A stretch of 64,000 nucleotides of DNA from Brachybacterium paraconglomeratum. Lineage in GTDB: Bacteria; Actinomycetota; Actinomycetes; Actinomycetales; Dermabacteraceae. Positions 52,796-62,570 of this stretch are shown here, piece after piece (the first letter of the stretch is position 1; each line of letters starts with the position of its first letter). The notes under the pieces are model-generated. The model had not been told where the DNA came from, did not search any database, and worked only from the letters and a program-made list of their open reading frames with translations. The DNA is taken from contig NZ_ML133855.1 of NCBI RefSeq assembly GCF_003994255.1, forward strand, positions 248,001 to 312,000. The letters are read 5' to 3'. A program made the position numbers and the translations under genes.

Positions 52796-54922
52796 TCACC
52801 AGCGGAAGCCGCCCTCCCGCAGGCGCGCATCGACCGCGTCCTGCATCGAGATCGCGTAGGTCTCGGTGATGTGGTCGTTGTCGAGCGAGACGCGCACGTT
52901 CCCGATCACCGGCGGGCACTCGCCGCCCGGGCAGATCAGGTCGTTGACGTCCAGCGGCACGACGGGGCCCGGCGCCTGCTCGAGCAGCGCCGCGTCCGGG
53001 CGCTCCTCGGCCAGCGGCGCCGGCAGGGGAGAGATGCAGGAGGGGTCCTCCGCGCCCTTCTCCTGCGTGCAGGGCACCGGCTCGACCTCCAGCCGCGGCT
53101 GGTCCCGCAGCGCCATCACCGTCGAGCCCTGCGCGCTGAGCGAAGCGAGGGTCTGCTCGATCCCGGGGACCAGCGTCTCCTCGTAGTCGGTGGAGAGGAA
53201 GGTCGTGTTCAGCACCACGGCCTCCGGCGCGATCTGCTCGATGTACGCCTCGGTGTCGGCGCTGAACTGGTCGCACACCTCATTGACCTCGGCATCGGGC
53301 GCGTAGGTGCAGCCGCCCTCCCACAGCGTGATCACGGTCCATCCCTCGCGCGCGGCGAGCGGGGCCAGTGCGCCGGTGAACTGCTCGATGCGAGAGTTGC
53401 CGGCGCTGACCAGCACCGGGCCGCCCTCCTCGCCGGGGATCTGCGCGCAGCGGGTGGAGAGCCGCTCGGCGGCCTCGCCCTGCGGCTCGAGAGCGCCCGT
53501 GCACGGCTCGGTCCCGGTGAACCAGTCCTTCCCGATCGTCGCCGCAGTGGGCAGCGGCTCGGCCGACGGGTCCGCGTCGGGGTGGACGGTGAAATCGGGG
53601 TCCAGCACGCGGGCGCCGGGGTTGTCGGCCACGGCGCGGGCCTCCGCCTCGCGCTGCTCGCCCAGCAGGTGCTGCTGCGCGCCGATCATCGGTGCGAGCG
53701 CGAGGACGAGGCAGCTGAGGACCACGAGGCCGCCGCGCCGCGCCTTCGCTCCCGCCCAGCGCCAGCGCCGGACCGGGGTGTCGACGACCTTCGTGAGCAG
53801 CCAGGCGAGCACCAGCGAGAGCAGGATCAGCATCAGCCCGTCGAGCAGGCCGGCGCGCTCCTTCCCGGCCCGGGCGAGGTAGAGGGTCAGCAGCGGCCAG
53901 TGCACCAGGTACAGGCCGTAGGAGATGTCGCCGAGCACCCGGCCGGGACGGGTCGAGAGCAGACGGTCCACGCCGAGGGGATGCCCGGTGGTGCCGGCGC
54001 ACAGCACCAGCGCCGCGGCCGCGAGCGGCCAGGCCGCGATCCAGCCCGGGAAGGCGCCCTGCACGTCGACCAGCAGGCCGCAGGAGACGAGCCCGACGAT
54101 GCCCGCCCAGCCCATCACCACCGGGACCAGGGCGGCGCGGGGACGGGGACGGCGGCGCCGGCCGGTGCGGGCGCGGCGCTCCTCCCAGACCGGGAGCGCC
54201 AGGCCCAGCAGGGACCCGGCCGCGAACTCCCAGAGCCGGGCGAAGGTGTCGAAGTAGGCGATCTCCTGCTGGACGGCGGTGGAGTGCACCGACCAGGCGA
54301 AGGACGCCACCAGCACGAGCGCGAAGACGACGGCGAGCACGCCGCGCACGGACCAGCCGCGCCACCGCGCCAGCAGCACGCCGCCCGCGATCAGCAGCGG
54401 CCACGCCAGGAACACCTGCCCCTGGATGGACAGCGACCAGAAGTGCTGGAAGGCCGAGGCGCCCGTCTCCTCCGCCGCGTAGTAGTCCACGCCCCGCTGG
54501 ACCAGCACCCAGTTCTCCACGTGCAGCACCGAGCCGATCGCATCGGTGAGCGCGGTCATCCAGCGGTCCGCGGGAAGCACGAGGTACACCCCGGCGAGGG
54601 TCGCGAGCGCGACCACGGCCGTCGGCGGCAGCAGCCGCTTGAAGGTGCGGGCCCAGTAGGCCGGCGGTCGCATCGCCCGGCCCGCATCGGCCTTGCGCAG
54701 GAACGTCCCCACCAGCAGGAACGCGGAGATGAACAGGAACACGTCCACGCCGCCGGAGACCCGGTCGAACCAGACGTGGTAGAGCACGACCAGGCCGATC
54801 GCGAGGCCGCGCAGGCCGTGCAGCTCGGGGCGGAAGCGACCGGCGGGCGTGGTCCCGCCCGCGGGAGCGGCGCCGGCAGCGGCGGTCCCGGCGCGGGCGG
54901 GCGAGGAGGACTGCGAAGGCAT
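52796..54922 (-). CDS. OatA-like membrane O-acyltransferase with SGNH domain, copy 1
   Basis: This 708-residue protein has an N-terminal acyltransferase-3 domain of about 10-11 membrane segments (ELHGLRGLAIGLVVLYHVWFDRVSGGVDVFLF with the conserved His). A C-terminal extracytoplasmic SGNH/GDSL-like domain follows (about 440-708), with VSAGNSRIEQF as block I and DNDHITET as the catalytic Asp-His. It likely moves acetyl groups across the membrane onto peptidoglycan or an exopolysaccharide. Copy 2 at 58607 is a clear paralogue. No transporter or polymerase for a polysaccharide is adjacent. Confidence 0.85.
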   Translation of the reverse strand: MPSQSSSPARAGTAAAGAAPAGGTTPAGRFRPELHGLRGLAIGLVVLYHVWFDRVSGGVDVFLFISAFLLVGTFLRKADAGRAMRPPAYWARTFKRLLPPTAVVALATLAGVYLVLPADRWMTALTDAIGSVLHVENWVLVQRGVDYYAAEETGASAFQHFWSLSIQGQVFLAWPLLIAGGVLLARWRGWSVRGVLAVVFALVLVASFAWSVHSTAVQQEIAYFDTFARLWEFAAGSLLGLALPVWEERRARTGRRRRPRPRAALVPVVMGWAGIVGLVSCGLLVDVQGAFPGWIAAWPLAAAALVLCAGTTGHPLGVDRLLSTRPGRVLGDISYGLYLVHWPLLTLYLARAGKERAGLLDGLMLILLSLVLAWLLTKVVDTPVRRWRWAGAKARRGGLVVLSCLVLALAPMIGAQQHLLGEQREAEARAVADNPGARVLDPDFTVHPDADPSAEPLPTAATIGKDWFTGTEPCTGALEPQGEAAERLSTRCAQIPGEEGGPVLVSAGNSRIEQFTGALAPLAAREGWTVITLWEGGCTYAPDAEVNEVCDQFSADTEAYIEQIAPEAVVLNTTFLSTDYEETLVPGIEQTLASLSAQGSTVMALRDQPRLEVEPVPCTQEKGAEDPSCISPLPAPLAEERPDAALLEQAPGPVVPLDVNDLICPGGECPPVIGNVRVSLDNDHITETYAISMQDAVDARLREGGFRW

Positions 54923-54997
54923 GGAGCGGGACTCGGAGGATCTCAGGGAGGGACGGGAGGGGGAGAGGGGATGCGCGGGGCACCGTCGTGCGGGGCG

Positions 54998-56317
54998 TCA
55001 GCCCCGCAGGAAGGAGGCGCAGGCCTGCTGCAGCAGCAGCGGGTCCGCGGTCGCGCACATCTCGCGGGCGGAGTGCATGGACAGCAGGGTGATGCCCACG
55101 TCGATCGTGGTCATGCCCAGGCGGGTCGCGGTGATCGGCCCGATCGTGGAGCCGCAGGGCATGGCGTTGTGGGAGACGAAGTGCTGGTGCGGCACGCCGG
55201 CCCGCTCGCAGGCGGCGACGAAGGCGGCGATGCCGACGGCGTCGGTCGCATAGCGCTGCTGGGCGTTGATCTTCAGCATCGGACCCTCGCCGAGGCGCGG
55301 CCTGGTCACGGGGTCGTGACGCTCGGGGTAGTTCGGGTGCGCGGCGTGGCCGGCGTCCGCGGAGAGGACGAGGGAGGAGGCGAGGACCTGGCGGCGGCTC
55401 GCCTCGTCGCCGCCGAGCGCGGCGTGGACGCGCACCAGCACGTCCTCGAGGAAGGGGCCGGCGGCGCCGGAGCGGGTGGCCGAGCCGACCTCCTCGTGGT
55501 CGTTGGCGACCAACATCGCGATCGGGGCGGGGCCCTCCGCGGTCTCCGGGCGGGCGGCGCCGGCGACGGTCGCGAGCGCCTCCACCTCGGCGTGCACGGA
55601 GGTGAGGTTGTCGAGCCTGCCCGAGGCGAGGAACTCCTCGTCGGCGCCGAACAGCGCCGGGGCCTGCGCGTCGACGGTGACGACGTCGAGGCCGACGATG
55701 TCGGCGCGGCCCACCCCGGCGTGATGGGCGAGGATCTCCAGCACGTCCAGGCCCGCGAAGCCGAGCACCGGCTGCATGTGCCGCTGCGGGTCCAGGGTCA
55801 GGCCGTCCTTGTTCACGCCCCGGTCCAGGTGCACGGCGAGCTGCGGGATGCGCAGCAGCCCCGGCGTGTCCACGAGGACGGTCGACCCGTCGGCCAGGGC
55901 GACCCGGCCGGCCAGGCGCAGCTCGCGGTCCAGCCAGGAGTTCAGCAGCGGTCCGCCGTAGATCTCGACACCCACCTGGCTGAGCCCCTCGGCGCCGAAG
56001 CGGGGATCGGGCTTGACCTTCAGGGCGGGGGAGTCGGTGTGGGATCCGACGATCCGGAAGGGGGTGGCCGCGTCCGCGCCCTCGGGGGCGGACCAGGCGA
56101 TGAGCGAACCGTCGCGCAGCACGTAGCGGTCGCCGGCGACGTCGCCTGCGGTCCAGGGCGCGGTCTCCACCAGCTCGGTGAAGCCCGCCGCGGAAAGGCG
56201 CCGGGCCGCCTCGCGGGCGGCGTGGAAGCTCGAGGGGGAGGCCGTGACGAAGGCGCCGAGGTCGAGCGCGGCGGCGCGGGCGCGGGAGGAGGGGGACGCG
56301 GCGGAGAAGGGGCTCAC
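54998..56317 (-). CDS. apeB: M18-family aminopeptidase (aspartyl aminopeptidase-like)
   Basis: This 439-residue cytosolic zinc aminopeptidase shows FVTASPSSFHAAREAARRL at the start, IVGSHTDSPALKVKP (metal His and Asp), LDRELRLAGRV, ASGRLDNLTSVHAEVEAL, VANDHEEVGSATRSGA (catalytic Glu) and a late STIGPITATRLGMTTIDVGITLLSMHSARE. GTG 56317 is fixed by the GTGA overlap with the DUF6541 gene and the family N-terminus. It trims N-terminal acidic residues from peptides. Its coupling to a membrane-glycan gene is probably incidental. Confidence 0.93.
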   Translation of the reverse strand: MSPFSAASPSSRARAAALDLGAFVTASPSSFHAAREAARRLSAAGFTELVETAPWTAGDVAGDRYVLRDGSLIAWSAPEGADAATPFRIVGSHTDSPALKVKPDPRFGAEGLSQVGVEIYGGPLLNSWLDRELRLAGRVALADGSTVLVDTPGLLRIPQLAVHLDRGVNKDGLTLDPQRHMQPVLGFAGLDVLEILAHHAGVGRADIVGLDVVTVDAQAPALFGADEEFLASGRLDNLTSVHAEVEALATVAGAARPETAEGPAPIAMLVANDHEEVGSATRSGAAGPFLEDVLVRVHAALGGDEASRRQVLASSLVLSADAGHAAHPNYPERHDPVTRPRLGEGPMLKINAQQRYATDAVGIAAFVAACERAGVPHQHFVSHNAMPCGSTIGPITATRLGMTTIDVGITLLSMHSAREMCATADPLLLQQACASFLRG

Positions 56318-58521
56318 CCGTTCATTGAACCATCGGTGCCGCGGCAGGGGAGCATGCGCAGCAGCTTCGCGTCGCCCACCTGCAGCACCACCTCGGCGGC
56401 GCCGGTCTCGGAGATCTCGTTGAGCCCGGTGTAGGTCGCGGACCGGTCGTGGAGCTCCTTCGGCCCGAAGTCCAGCGCGTAGTCCACGCCGAGCTCCTCC
56501 GCCGCATCGCACACCTCGGGGTCCGTCTGCGCATCATCGAGATGGCCGTTGAGCAGGTGCACCTCGTCCTCCGCCTGGAAGCTCATGAAGGTGTTGAGCA
56601 CCTCGCGGTCCGAGATCGCGTAGGCCAGCGAGCTGCCGTTCCAGGCGTTGGTCGCGATGACGGCGTCCTCGGGCACCACCTCCGGCAGCATCAGCAGCAG
56701 CGCCCGCTCGTCGTCGCTGAGCAGGTTGTCGCTGCGCCATTCGCGCTCGAGATATGTCTTGGACATGTCCGTGCTCGGGGAGAAGTAGCCCACGGCGATG
56801 ATGGCGAGGCAGAGCGCGACGGCGAGGACGGCGCCGGCGGTGCCGCGCAGGACGGGCAGCAGCCGCGCGGCCCATCGCAGCAGCACGTCCAGGCCGACGG
56901 CGAGCAGCGGGACGGCGGCGGTCGCGAGCATCACCGTGATGCGGTTGTTGTCGCTGTACCAGTTGCCGGTGAGCTCGTAGCGCAGGTCGTCGACGGGCAG
57001 CGAGCGGGTCGCGACCGACAGGGCGCCCGCGGCGAGGAAGGCGATCACGAGCCAGCGGGAGCGGGAGCCGATCAGCACCGCGAGCGCGCACAGCGCCACG
57101 AGAACGCCGAGCGGCAGCCAGATCGGGGTCGCGTTCGGGGCGAGAGTGAGGGTCTGCCAGATCGCCTCCTCCGTCGTGGCGGTCGGGCCCCACACGGCGG
57201 CCGAGGCCTCCACAGGCCGGAACCGGTACCAGATGTCGTGGCCGACGACGATGACGAGGGCGGTCAGCGGCACGAGCACGGCCAGCCGGATCCCGGCGCG
57301 CGGGCGGCGGCGCACGAGGTCGGTCGCCGTGGCGAGCACGGCCCACACCATCATCGGCACGCCCATCACGAGCGCGACGAACACCCCCTGGGGATGGGCG
57401 AGCGCGACCGCCCCGAAGACGGCGGGCACCAGCACGCCGAGCTGCCCCCCGGTGAGGCGCTGGTCCCCGTCGGGCGCCAGGCGCACCAGGTGCACGATCA
57501 GCATCAGCACCAGCGGCATCATCGACAGCGAGTACAGATAGGGCAGCAGCACACCCCAGGACATCATCGACAGCGGGAAGGCGGAGGCGACCCCGGCCAG
57601 GGCGCCCGCGGCCAGCCAGCCGGCGGGGCCTGCGCTCGTGCCGGTGCGCACCAGCGCCATCAGCGCCAGCGGCCACACCGTCGTGCCCAGCAGCAGCATC
57701 ACGAGGTTCGAGGCCAGGACGATGTCCTGTCCGGAGAGCTGGACGACCAGGCTCACGGTCTGGTGCCAGAGCGCGGGGTAGAAGGTCTCCTCGCCCGGCA
57801 GGGTGGTCATCCCGCCCACGGTCCAGGCGGAGCCGTCGCCGAGGCGGAGGATGTGCCGCACGGCGTTGAGGTGGAAGACGTTGTCGTAGGACTGGTTGAC
57901 CCGGAACAGGCCGCCCATCATGTCCAGCGCGCGCAGCAGGATGTACCCGCCGCCGATCGCGAGGCCGAGCAGGATCGTGGCGGCGCGGCCGCGGCGGGTG
58001 GCGAGACCGCGGCCGAGGGCGGTGCCGGGGACGCCCGTGGTCGTCGTGGCTGTGGCAGTGGTCGTCGCCGCGGCGGTCGCCGTGCACGTGGAGGTCGCCG
58101 TGCACGTGGAGGAGGCGGCGCCCTCGGTGTCGTGCGCTGCGTCGGGGGTCGCCGCGTCGGCGCCGTCGGCCGCTACGCCCGCGTCCTCCGCCGCGACGCG
58201 GTGCTCCGCCGCGTCGTGCGCGACGGGTTCCGGGGCGGCGCCGGCGCGGTGGGTGTGCCGGGAGCGGCGCCGGCCGATGCCGGCCGACCACAGCAGGCCG
58301 CCGACGACCAGGCCGAGCACGAGCGGGGAGAGCACCGTCCAAGGGATGGAGAGGAGGCGGCCGAGCTCCGCGGAGGCGGCGATCAGCACGGCCGAGACCG
58401 GGGTCACCACGGCGAGGGCCGTCAGCGGCCGCAGCCGCAGCGCCAGGACCGTCGGCAGTCCGGGTGCACCGAGCACGAAGAGTGCCGCGAGCAGCACGGC
58501 GAGCACTCTCAGAGCGTCCAC
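56314..58521 (-). CDS. DUF6541-type multi-pass membrane protein
   Basis: This 735-residue protein has about 14 membrane segments. It starts at GTG 58521 after AGGAGG. A long hydrophilic loop (about 85-170) contains a Cys-Thr-rich repeat. The pattern VNQSYDNVFHLNAVRHILRLGDGSAWTVGGM, with Asp-rich loop residues after the first segments and a C-terminal soluble part, fits DUF6541, a family with GT-C glycosyltransferase-like topology. A role in surface glycan assembly is suggested by the OatA-like neighbours but is unproven. Confidence 0.7.
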   Translation of the reverse strand: MDALRVLAVLLAALFVLGAPGLPTVLALRLRPLTALAVVTPVSAVLIAASAELGRLLSIPWTVLSPLVLGLVVGGLLWSAGIGRRRSRHTHRAGAAPEPVAHDAAEHRVAAEDAGVAADGADAATPDAAHDTEGAASSTCTATSTCTATAAATTTATATTTTGVPGTALGRGLATRRGRAATILLGLAIGGGYILLRALDMMGGLFRVNQSYDNVFHLNAVRHILRLGDGSAWTVGGMTTLPGEETFYPALWHQTVSLVVQLSGQDIVLASNLVMLLLGTTVWPLALMALVRTGTSAGPAGWLAAGALAGVASAFPLSMMSWGVLLPYLYSLSMMPLVLMLIVHLVRLAPDGDQRLTGGQLGVLVPAVFGAVALAHPQGVFVALVMGVPMMVWAVLATATDLVRRRPRAGIRLAVLVPLTALVIVVGHDIWYRFRPVEASAAVWGPTATTEEAIWQTLTLAPNATPIWLPLGVLVALCALAVLIGSRSRWLVIAFLAAGALSVATRSLPVDDLRYELTGNWYSDNNRITVMLATAAVPLLAVGLDVLLRWAARLLPVLRGTAGAVLAVALCLAIIAVGYFSPSTDMSKTYLEREWRSDNLLSDDERALLLMLPEVVPEDAVIATNAWNGSSLAYAISDREVLNTFMSFQAEDEVHLLNGHLDDAQTDPEVCDAAEELGVDYALDFGPKELHDRSATYTGLNEISETGAAEVVLQVGDAKLLRMLPCRGTDGSMNG
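58076..58111. repeat. 18-bp perfect tandem repeat inside the DUF6541 gene
   Basis: The unit GTCGCCGTGCACGTGGAG occurs twice head to tail. On the coding strand it gives STCTAT repeated, followed by an Ala/Thr tract. It lies in the hydrophilic loop, where copy number could vary without breaking the frame. Confidence 0.7.
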
Positions 58522-58606
58522 GCACGGCCTCCTGCATCACGTCGGCGGGGCGTGGGCGCCCCGAGGGTCCGGATCATGCTAGTCGTCCGTCGGCCCTGCG
58601 ACCTGC

Positions 58607-61193
58607 TCATCCGGTCGCCGCCGCGAGCTCGCGCGTCACCGCCGGGGCGAGGACCTCCTCGACGAACACGCGGGTCAGGTGGTCGGCGTCCATGTAGACA
58701 TAGGTGTCGCCGAGGATCGGGGAGCAGCGACCGTCCGGGCAGATCTCCTCCGTGAGGTCCAGCACCCTCACGGAGGAGCCGGGACCGGTGAGGGTCTCGA
58801 GCGAGGTCCCGGGGTTCTCGGGCGCGAGCTTCGCGGAGGCGTCCGCGCCGCAGGCCTCGTCGGCCTCGACCGGGGTGCCGCCGCCCTCGATCACCGCCTC
58901 CGGGCAGGCGTACTGGTCCGCCTCCCAGCGCGGCGTGTCCCGCATCGCGAGCACGTCGATGCCGCGGTCCAGCAGGGTCTGCACGGCGCCCTCGGTGCCC
59001 TCCGGCAGGGTCTCCGCGGCGGAGTCGGGGGCGGTCTGGGTCACGGTGGTCACCACGAGGTCGGGCTCGACGGCGTCGAGGTACTCCAGCACCCACTCGT
59101 CGTAGCCCGCGCAGTAGGGCCACCGCTCGGTGCCGGCGAGGAAGCCGCAGCCGTCCATCGCGAGGTTCACCACCTGGGCGTCGCGGGCCTCGGCCGTGGG
59201 CAGCAGGGCTGGGATGTACTGGCGGGCGTGGGAGCTCCCGACCACCACGATCGTCTCGGACGGCTCCGCGTCCCCGGGCAGCAGCTGCTGACAGCGCGTG
59301 TGCGGGAAGTCGCTCGCGGGATCCCACGCGCCCGAGCAGCTCTCGGGCAGCTCGGGCCACTGGTTGCCGAGGTCCCAGCCCTCCGGGCGCAGCTGCGCCG
59401 GGGCCTCGGTCGCGACCTCGTCGGTGGGGACCGCGTCCTCGCCCGCGACCGGCGGGGAGGACGGGGTGCGCTGCAGCGCGCCCCACCAGCCGCCGGCCGC
59501 TCCTGCCACGAGGGCGACGCTCGCCGCGACCGCGACGAGGGCGCGCCAGGGACGGGCCTCGAGCCAGCGGGAGCGGCGCACCGGCGCGTCGACGGCGCGG
59601 GTGAGCAGCCAGGCCAGCAGCACCGCGGCCGCGAGCACCGCGAACCCGTCCAGCAGGCCCGCGCGCTCCTGGCCGCTGCGGTGCAGCCAGAGCACCAGCA
59701 GCGGCCAGTGCACGAGATAGAGGGCGTAGGAGATGTCGCCGATGAACGCGGCCGGACGGGTGGACAGCAGTGCATCCACGCCCCAGCGTCGCCCCGAGTG
59801 CCCGGCGACGACCACGGCCGCGGCCGCGGCGAGCGGCCAGATCGCGATCCAGCCCGGGAACATCGAGGAGACGTCCAGCACGATCCCGCAGGCCAGGAGC
59901 GCGGCGATGCCGGCCCAGCCGGCCAGGGCGCGCAGGGTGCGCATCCGCGGCGGGACCCCGTCCTCGGGGCGGCGGGCGCCGGTGATCCGGTCCAGCACCG
60001 GCAGGGAGAGGGCGAGGAGAGAGCCCGCGGCGAACTCCCACATCCGGGCGGCGGTGTCGAAGTAGGCGATCTGCTGCTGGGACTGGGTGGAGAGGATCGA
60101 CCAGGTCAGCGAGACCGCACCGATCACCGCGATGATCGCGATCAGCGGTCGGCGCACCGATCTCCCGGCGCGGGCCCGTCGTACCACCAGCAGGAACAGC
60201 AGCGGCCACACGATGAACGCCTGTCCCTGCACCGACAGCGACCAGAAGTGCTGCAGCGGGGAGGCTGCCCCGGCGTCCCGGGCGTGGTAGTCGACCTGCA
60301 TCGCCACCAGCAGCGCGTTCTGCAGGTAGACCGCGGAGGCGACGGCCTGCTGCATGATCGTCGGCCAGATCGAGGGGGGCAGCAGCAGCGCGGTCGCCAG
60401 CAGCGTGAGCAGGATCGTCACCGCTGCGGGCGGGAGCAGGCGCTTGAAGGTGTGCAGCCAGTAGCGGGGCACGCCGAGGGGGCGGCCGCTCTCGAGGCGG
60501 CGCACGAAGGTGCCGGTGAGGAAGAAGGCGGAGAGGAACAGGAAGACGTCCACGCCGCCGGAGACCCGGCCGAGCCAGATGTGGTAGACGGCGACGAGCC
60601 CGAGCGCGACGGCGCGCAGGCCGTGCAGCTCGCGGCGGAATGCGGGCCGCGGCGGCGTAGGGGCGCCGGTCGGTGCGGGGCCGGCGGCGACGCCGACGGA
60701 CGGGGCGCTCGCCGCGTCACGCGATCGGCTCTCCTCGCCCTCGGGCCGCCAGGTGCCGGAGACGGAGCCGCTGGTGGACCAGGCGTCCTCCGCCTCCCGC
60801 TCGGCATGCGCCTCGACGGGGCCCTGCAGCCAGTCGTCCAGCGACGAGGTCGAGGAGGGCAGGGCGTCCGCGGTCCACGCGGCGAGGGAGGAGCGCGGAC
60901 GGGACGGGGCGGGGGTGGTCGTGGCTGCGGGCTCGGGCGTCGGGCCGAGCGCCGGTGCGTCCTCGGCCTCCTGCGTCCAGTCGGAGAGGTCGTCGGCCAG
61001 GCGCGGGGCGTCGCCCTCGGCGTGCTCCCCGTCCTCCTGCGGCCGTGCCGGTCCGCCCCCGCGGCGCGGAGCGAGCGGGTCACTGGGGGAGCTGATCGCG
61101 CACCCCTCCCGACGAGGCCCGGCCGACCGCGCGGGCCACGGGGATCGTCGACGGCAGCGACGACGCCGAGGCGTCGGTCGGGGGTGTCGACAT
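58607..61193 (-). CDS. OatA-like membrane O-acyltransferase, copy 2, with an apparent N-terminal frameshift
   Basis: A disordered acidic N-terminus (about 200 residues) leads to an acyltransferase-3 membrane domain (ELHGLRAVALGLVAVYHIWLGRVSGG). An SGNH domain follows with GSSHARQ and DADHLTRV. The only well-placed start is ATG 61193 with GCAGGAGG, reading MSTPPTDASASSLPSTIPVA. That frame stops after 37 residues, while the main frame has no start codon before the membrane domain. The frames join exactly if one base is removed from the G5 run at 61085-61089. It is therefore a one-base indel: a sequencing error, phase variation or a mutated gene. Confidence 0.72.
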
Positions 61194-61265
61194 GGTCCCT
61201 CCTGCGGTGCGGGTCGTGCGGCCTCCGCGATCTTACGGCGCGGTAGGCCGTGGGACCATGGGACG

Positions 61266-62570
61266 GTGACCACGCCCCCGCCCCCTGCGCCCTCCGCGGC
61301 CGAGACGCCTGCCGCCGCCCCGTCCCCCGCCGACGTCGGCTTCGAGATCACCGCCCGTCACGGCGAGAAGGCCCGCGCCGGGGTGATCACCACCCCGCAC
61401 GGCGACATCGCGACCCCGGCCTTCGTGCCGGTGGGCACCAAGGCGACGGTGAAGAGCGTGCTGCCGGAGTCGATGGCGGAGCTCGGCGCGCAGGCGCTGC
61501 TGGCGAACGCCTACCACCTCTACCTCCAGCCCGGCCACGACCTCGTGGACGAGGCGGGCGGCCTCGGCGCCTTCATGAACTGGCCGGGTCCCACCTACAC
61601 CGACTCCGGCGGCTTCCAGGTGATGAGCCTCGGGGCCGGCTTCCAGAAGGTGCTCTCCTCCGAGTTCTCCGGCGGCGAGAAGGCCCGCACCGCCAACGGC
61701 GAGGACGACGCCGTCCGCGAGGGCAAGGAGCGTCTCGCCCACGTCGACGACGACGGCGTCACCTTCCGCTCCTTCATCAACGGCGACGAGCACCGCTTCA
61801 CCCCCGAGATCTCCATGCAGATCCAGCACGGCCTCGGCGCGGACATCATGTTCGCCTTCGACGAGCTCACCACGCTCATGAACTCCCGCGGCTACCAGGA
61901 GCAGGCGCTCGAGCGCACGAGGCTGTGGGCGCTGCGCTGCCTGGCAGAGCACGCCCGTCTCACCCACGAGCGCACCCACCGCCCGTACCAGCAGCTGTGG
62001 GGCGTCATCCAGGGCGCGCAGTACGAGGACCTGCGACGACAGGCCGCCCATGACCTCGGCGGCATGGAGGTCGAGGGCTGGTCCTTCGACGGCTTCGGGA
62101 TCGGCGGGGCGCTGGAGAAGGAGAATCTCGGCACCATCGTCGGCTGGGTGACCGACGAGCTGCCCGAGGACAAGCCCCGCCACCTGCTGGGCATCAGCGA
62201 GGTCGACGACCTCTTCGTCGCGATCGCCGCCGGGGCCGACACCTTCGACTGCGTCTCGCCCTCGCGCGTGGCGCGCAACAGCGCGGTCTACACCCGCACC
62301 GGCCGCGTGAACCTCACCGGCTCCCGCTACCGCCGCCAGTTCGCGCCGATCGACGAGACCTGCGACTGCTACACCTGCACCCACTACACCGCCGCCTACG
62401 TCCACCACCTCTTCCGGGCCAAGGAGATGCTCTCCTCGACCCTGTGCACGATCCACAACGAGCGCTTCGTGGTGCGGCTGGTGGACCGGATCCGGGCCTC
62501 CCTCCAGGACGGCACCTTCGACGCCCTGCGGGAGGAGACCACCGGCGCCTACTACGGCGAGCCGCGGTGA
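61266..62570 (+). CDS. tgt: tRNA-guanine transglycosylase (queuine tRNA-ribosyltransferase)
   Basis: This 434-residue TIM-barrel enzyme swaps guanine at the wobble position of GUN-anticodon tRNAs for queuine or a precursor. It shows ANAYHLYLQPG, TYTDSGGFQVMSLG (catalytic Asp), LWGVIQGAQYEDLR, a FGIGGALEKE block, DTFDCVSPSRVARNS (nucleophile Asp) and the zinc site CDCYTCTHYT with a later His. GTG 61266 gives a short Pro/Ala-rich leader. It is 72 nt from the divergent acyltransferase start and overlaps the next gene by GTGA. No queuosine synthesis genes are seen, so the base may be salvaged. Confidence 0.93.
   Translation: MTTPPPPAPSAAETPAAAPSPADVGFEITARHGEKARAGVITTPHGDIATPAFVPVGTKATVKSVLPESMAELGAQALLANAYHLYLQPGHDLVDEAGGLGAFMNWPGPTYTDSGGFQVMSLGAGFQKVLSSEFSGGEKARTANGEDDAVREGKERLAHVDDDGVTFRSFINGDEHRFTPEISMQIQHGLGADIMFAFDELTTLMNSRGYQEQALERTRLWALRCLAEHARLTHERTHRPYQQLWGVIQGAQYEDLRRQAAHDLGGMEVEGWSFDGFGIGGALEKENLGTIVGWVTDELPEDKPRHLLGISEVDDLFVAIAAGADTFDCVSPSRVARNSAVYTRTGRVNLTGSRYRRQFAPIDETCDCYTCTHYTAAYVHHLFRAKEMLSSTLCTIHNERFVVRLVDRIRASLQDGTFDALREETTGAYYGEPR

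Noticed and set aside
58607..61351. Start of the second OatA-like gene at 61351
   Set aside because: It would run back through the tgt start region with no ribosome site. The ATG at 61193 plus a one-base slip explains the N-terminus better.
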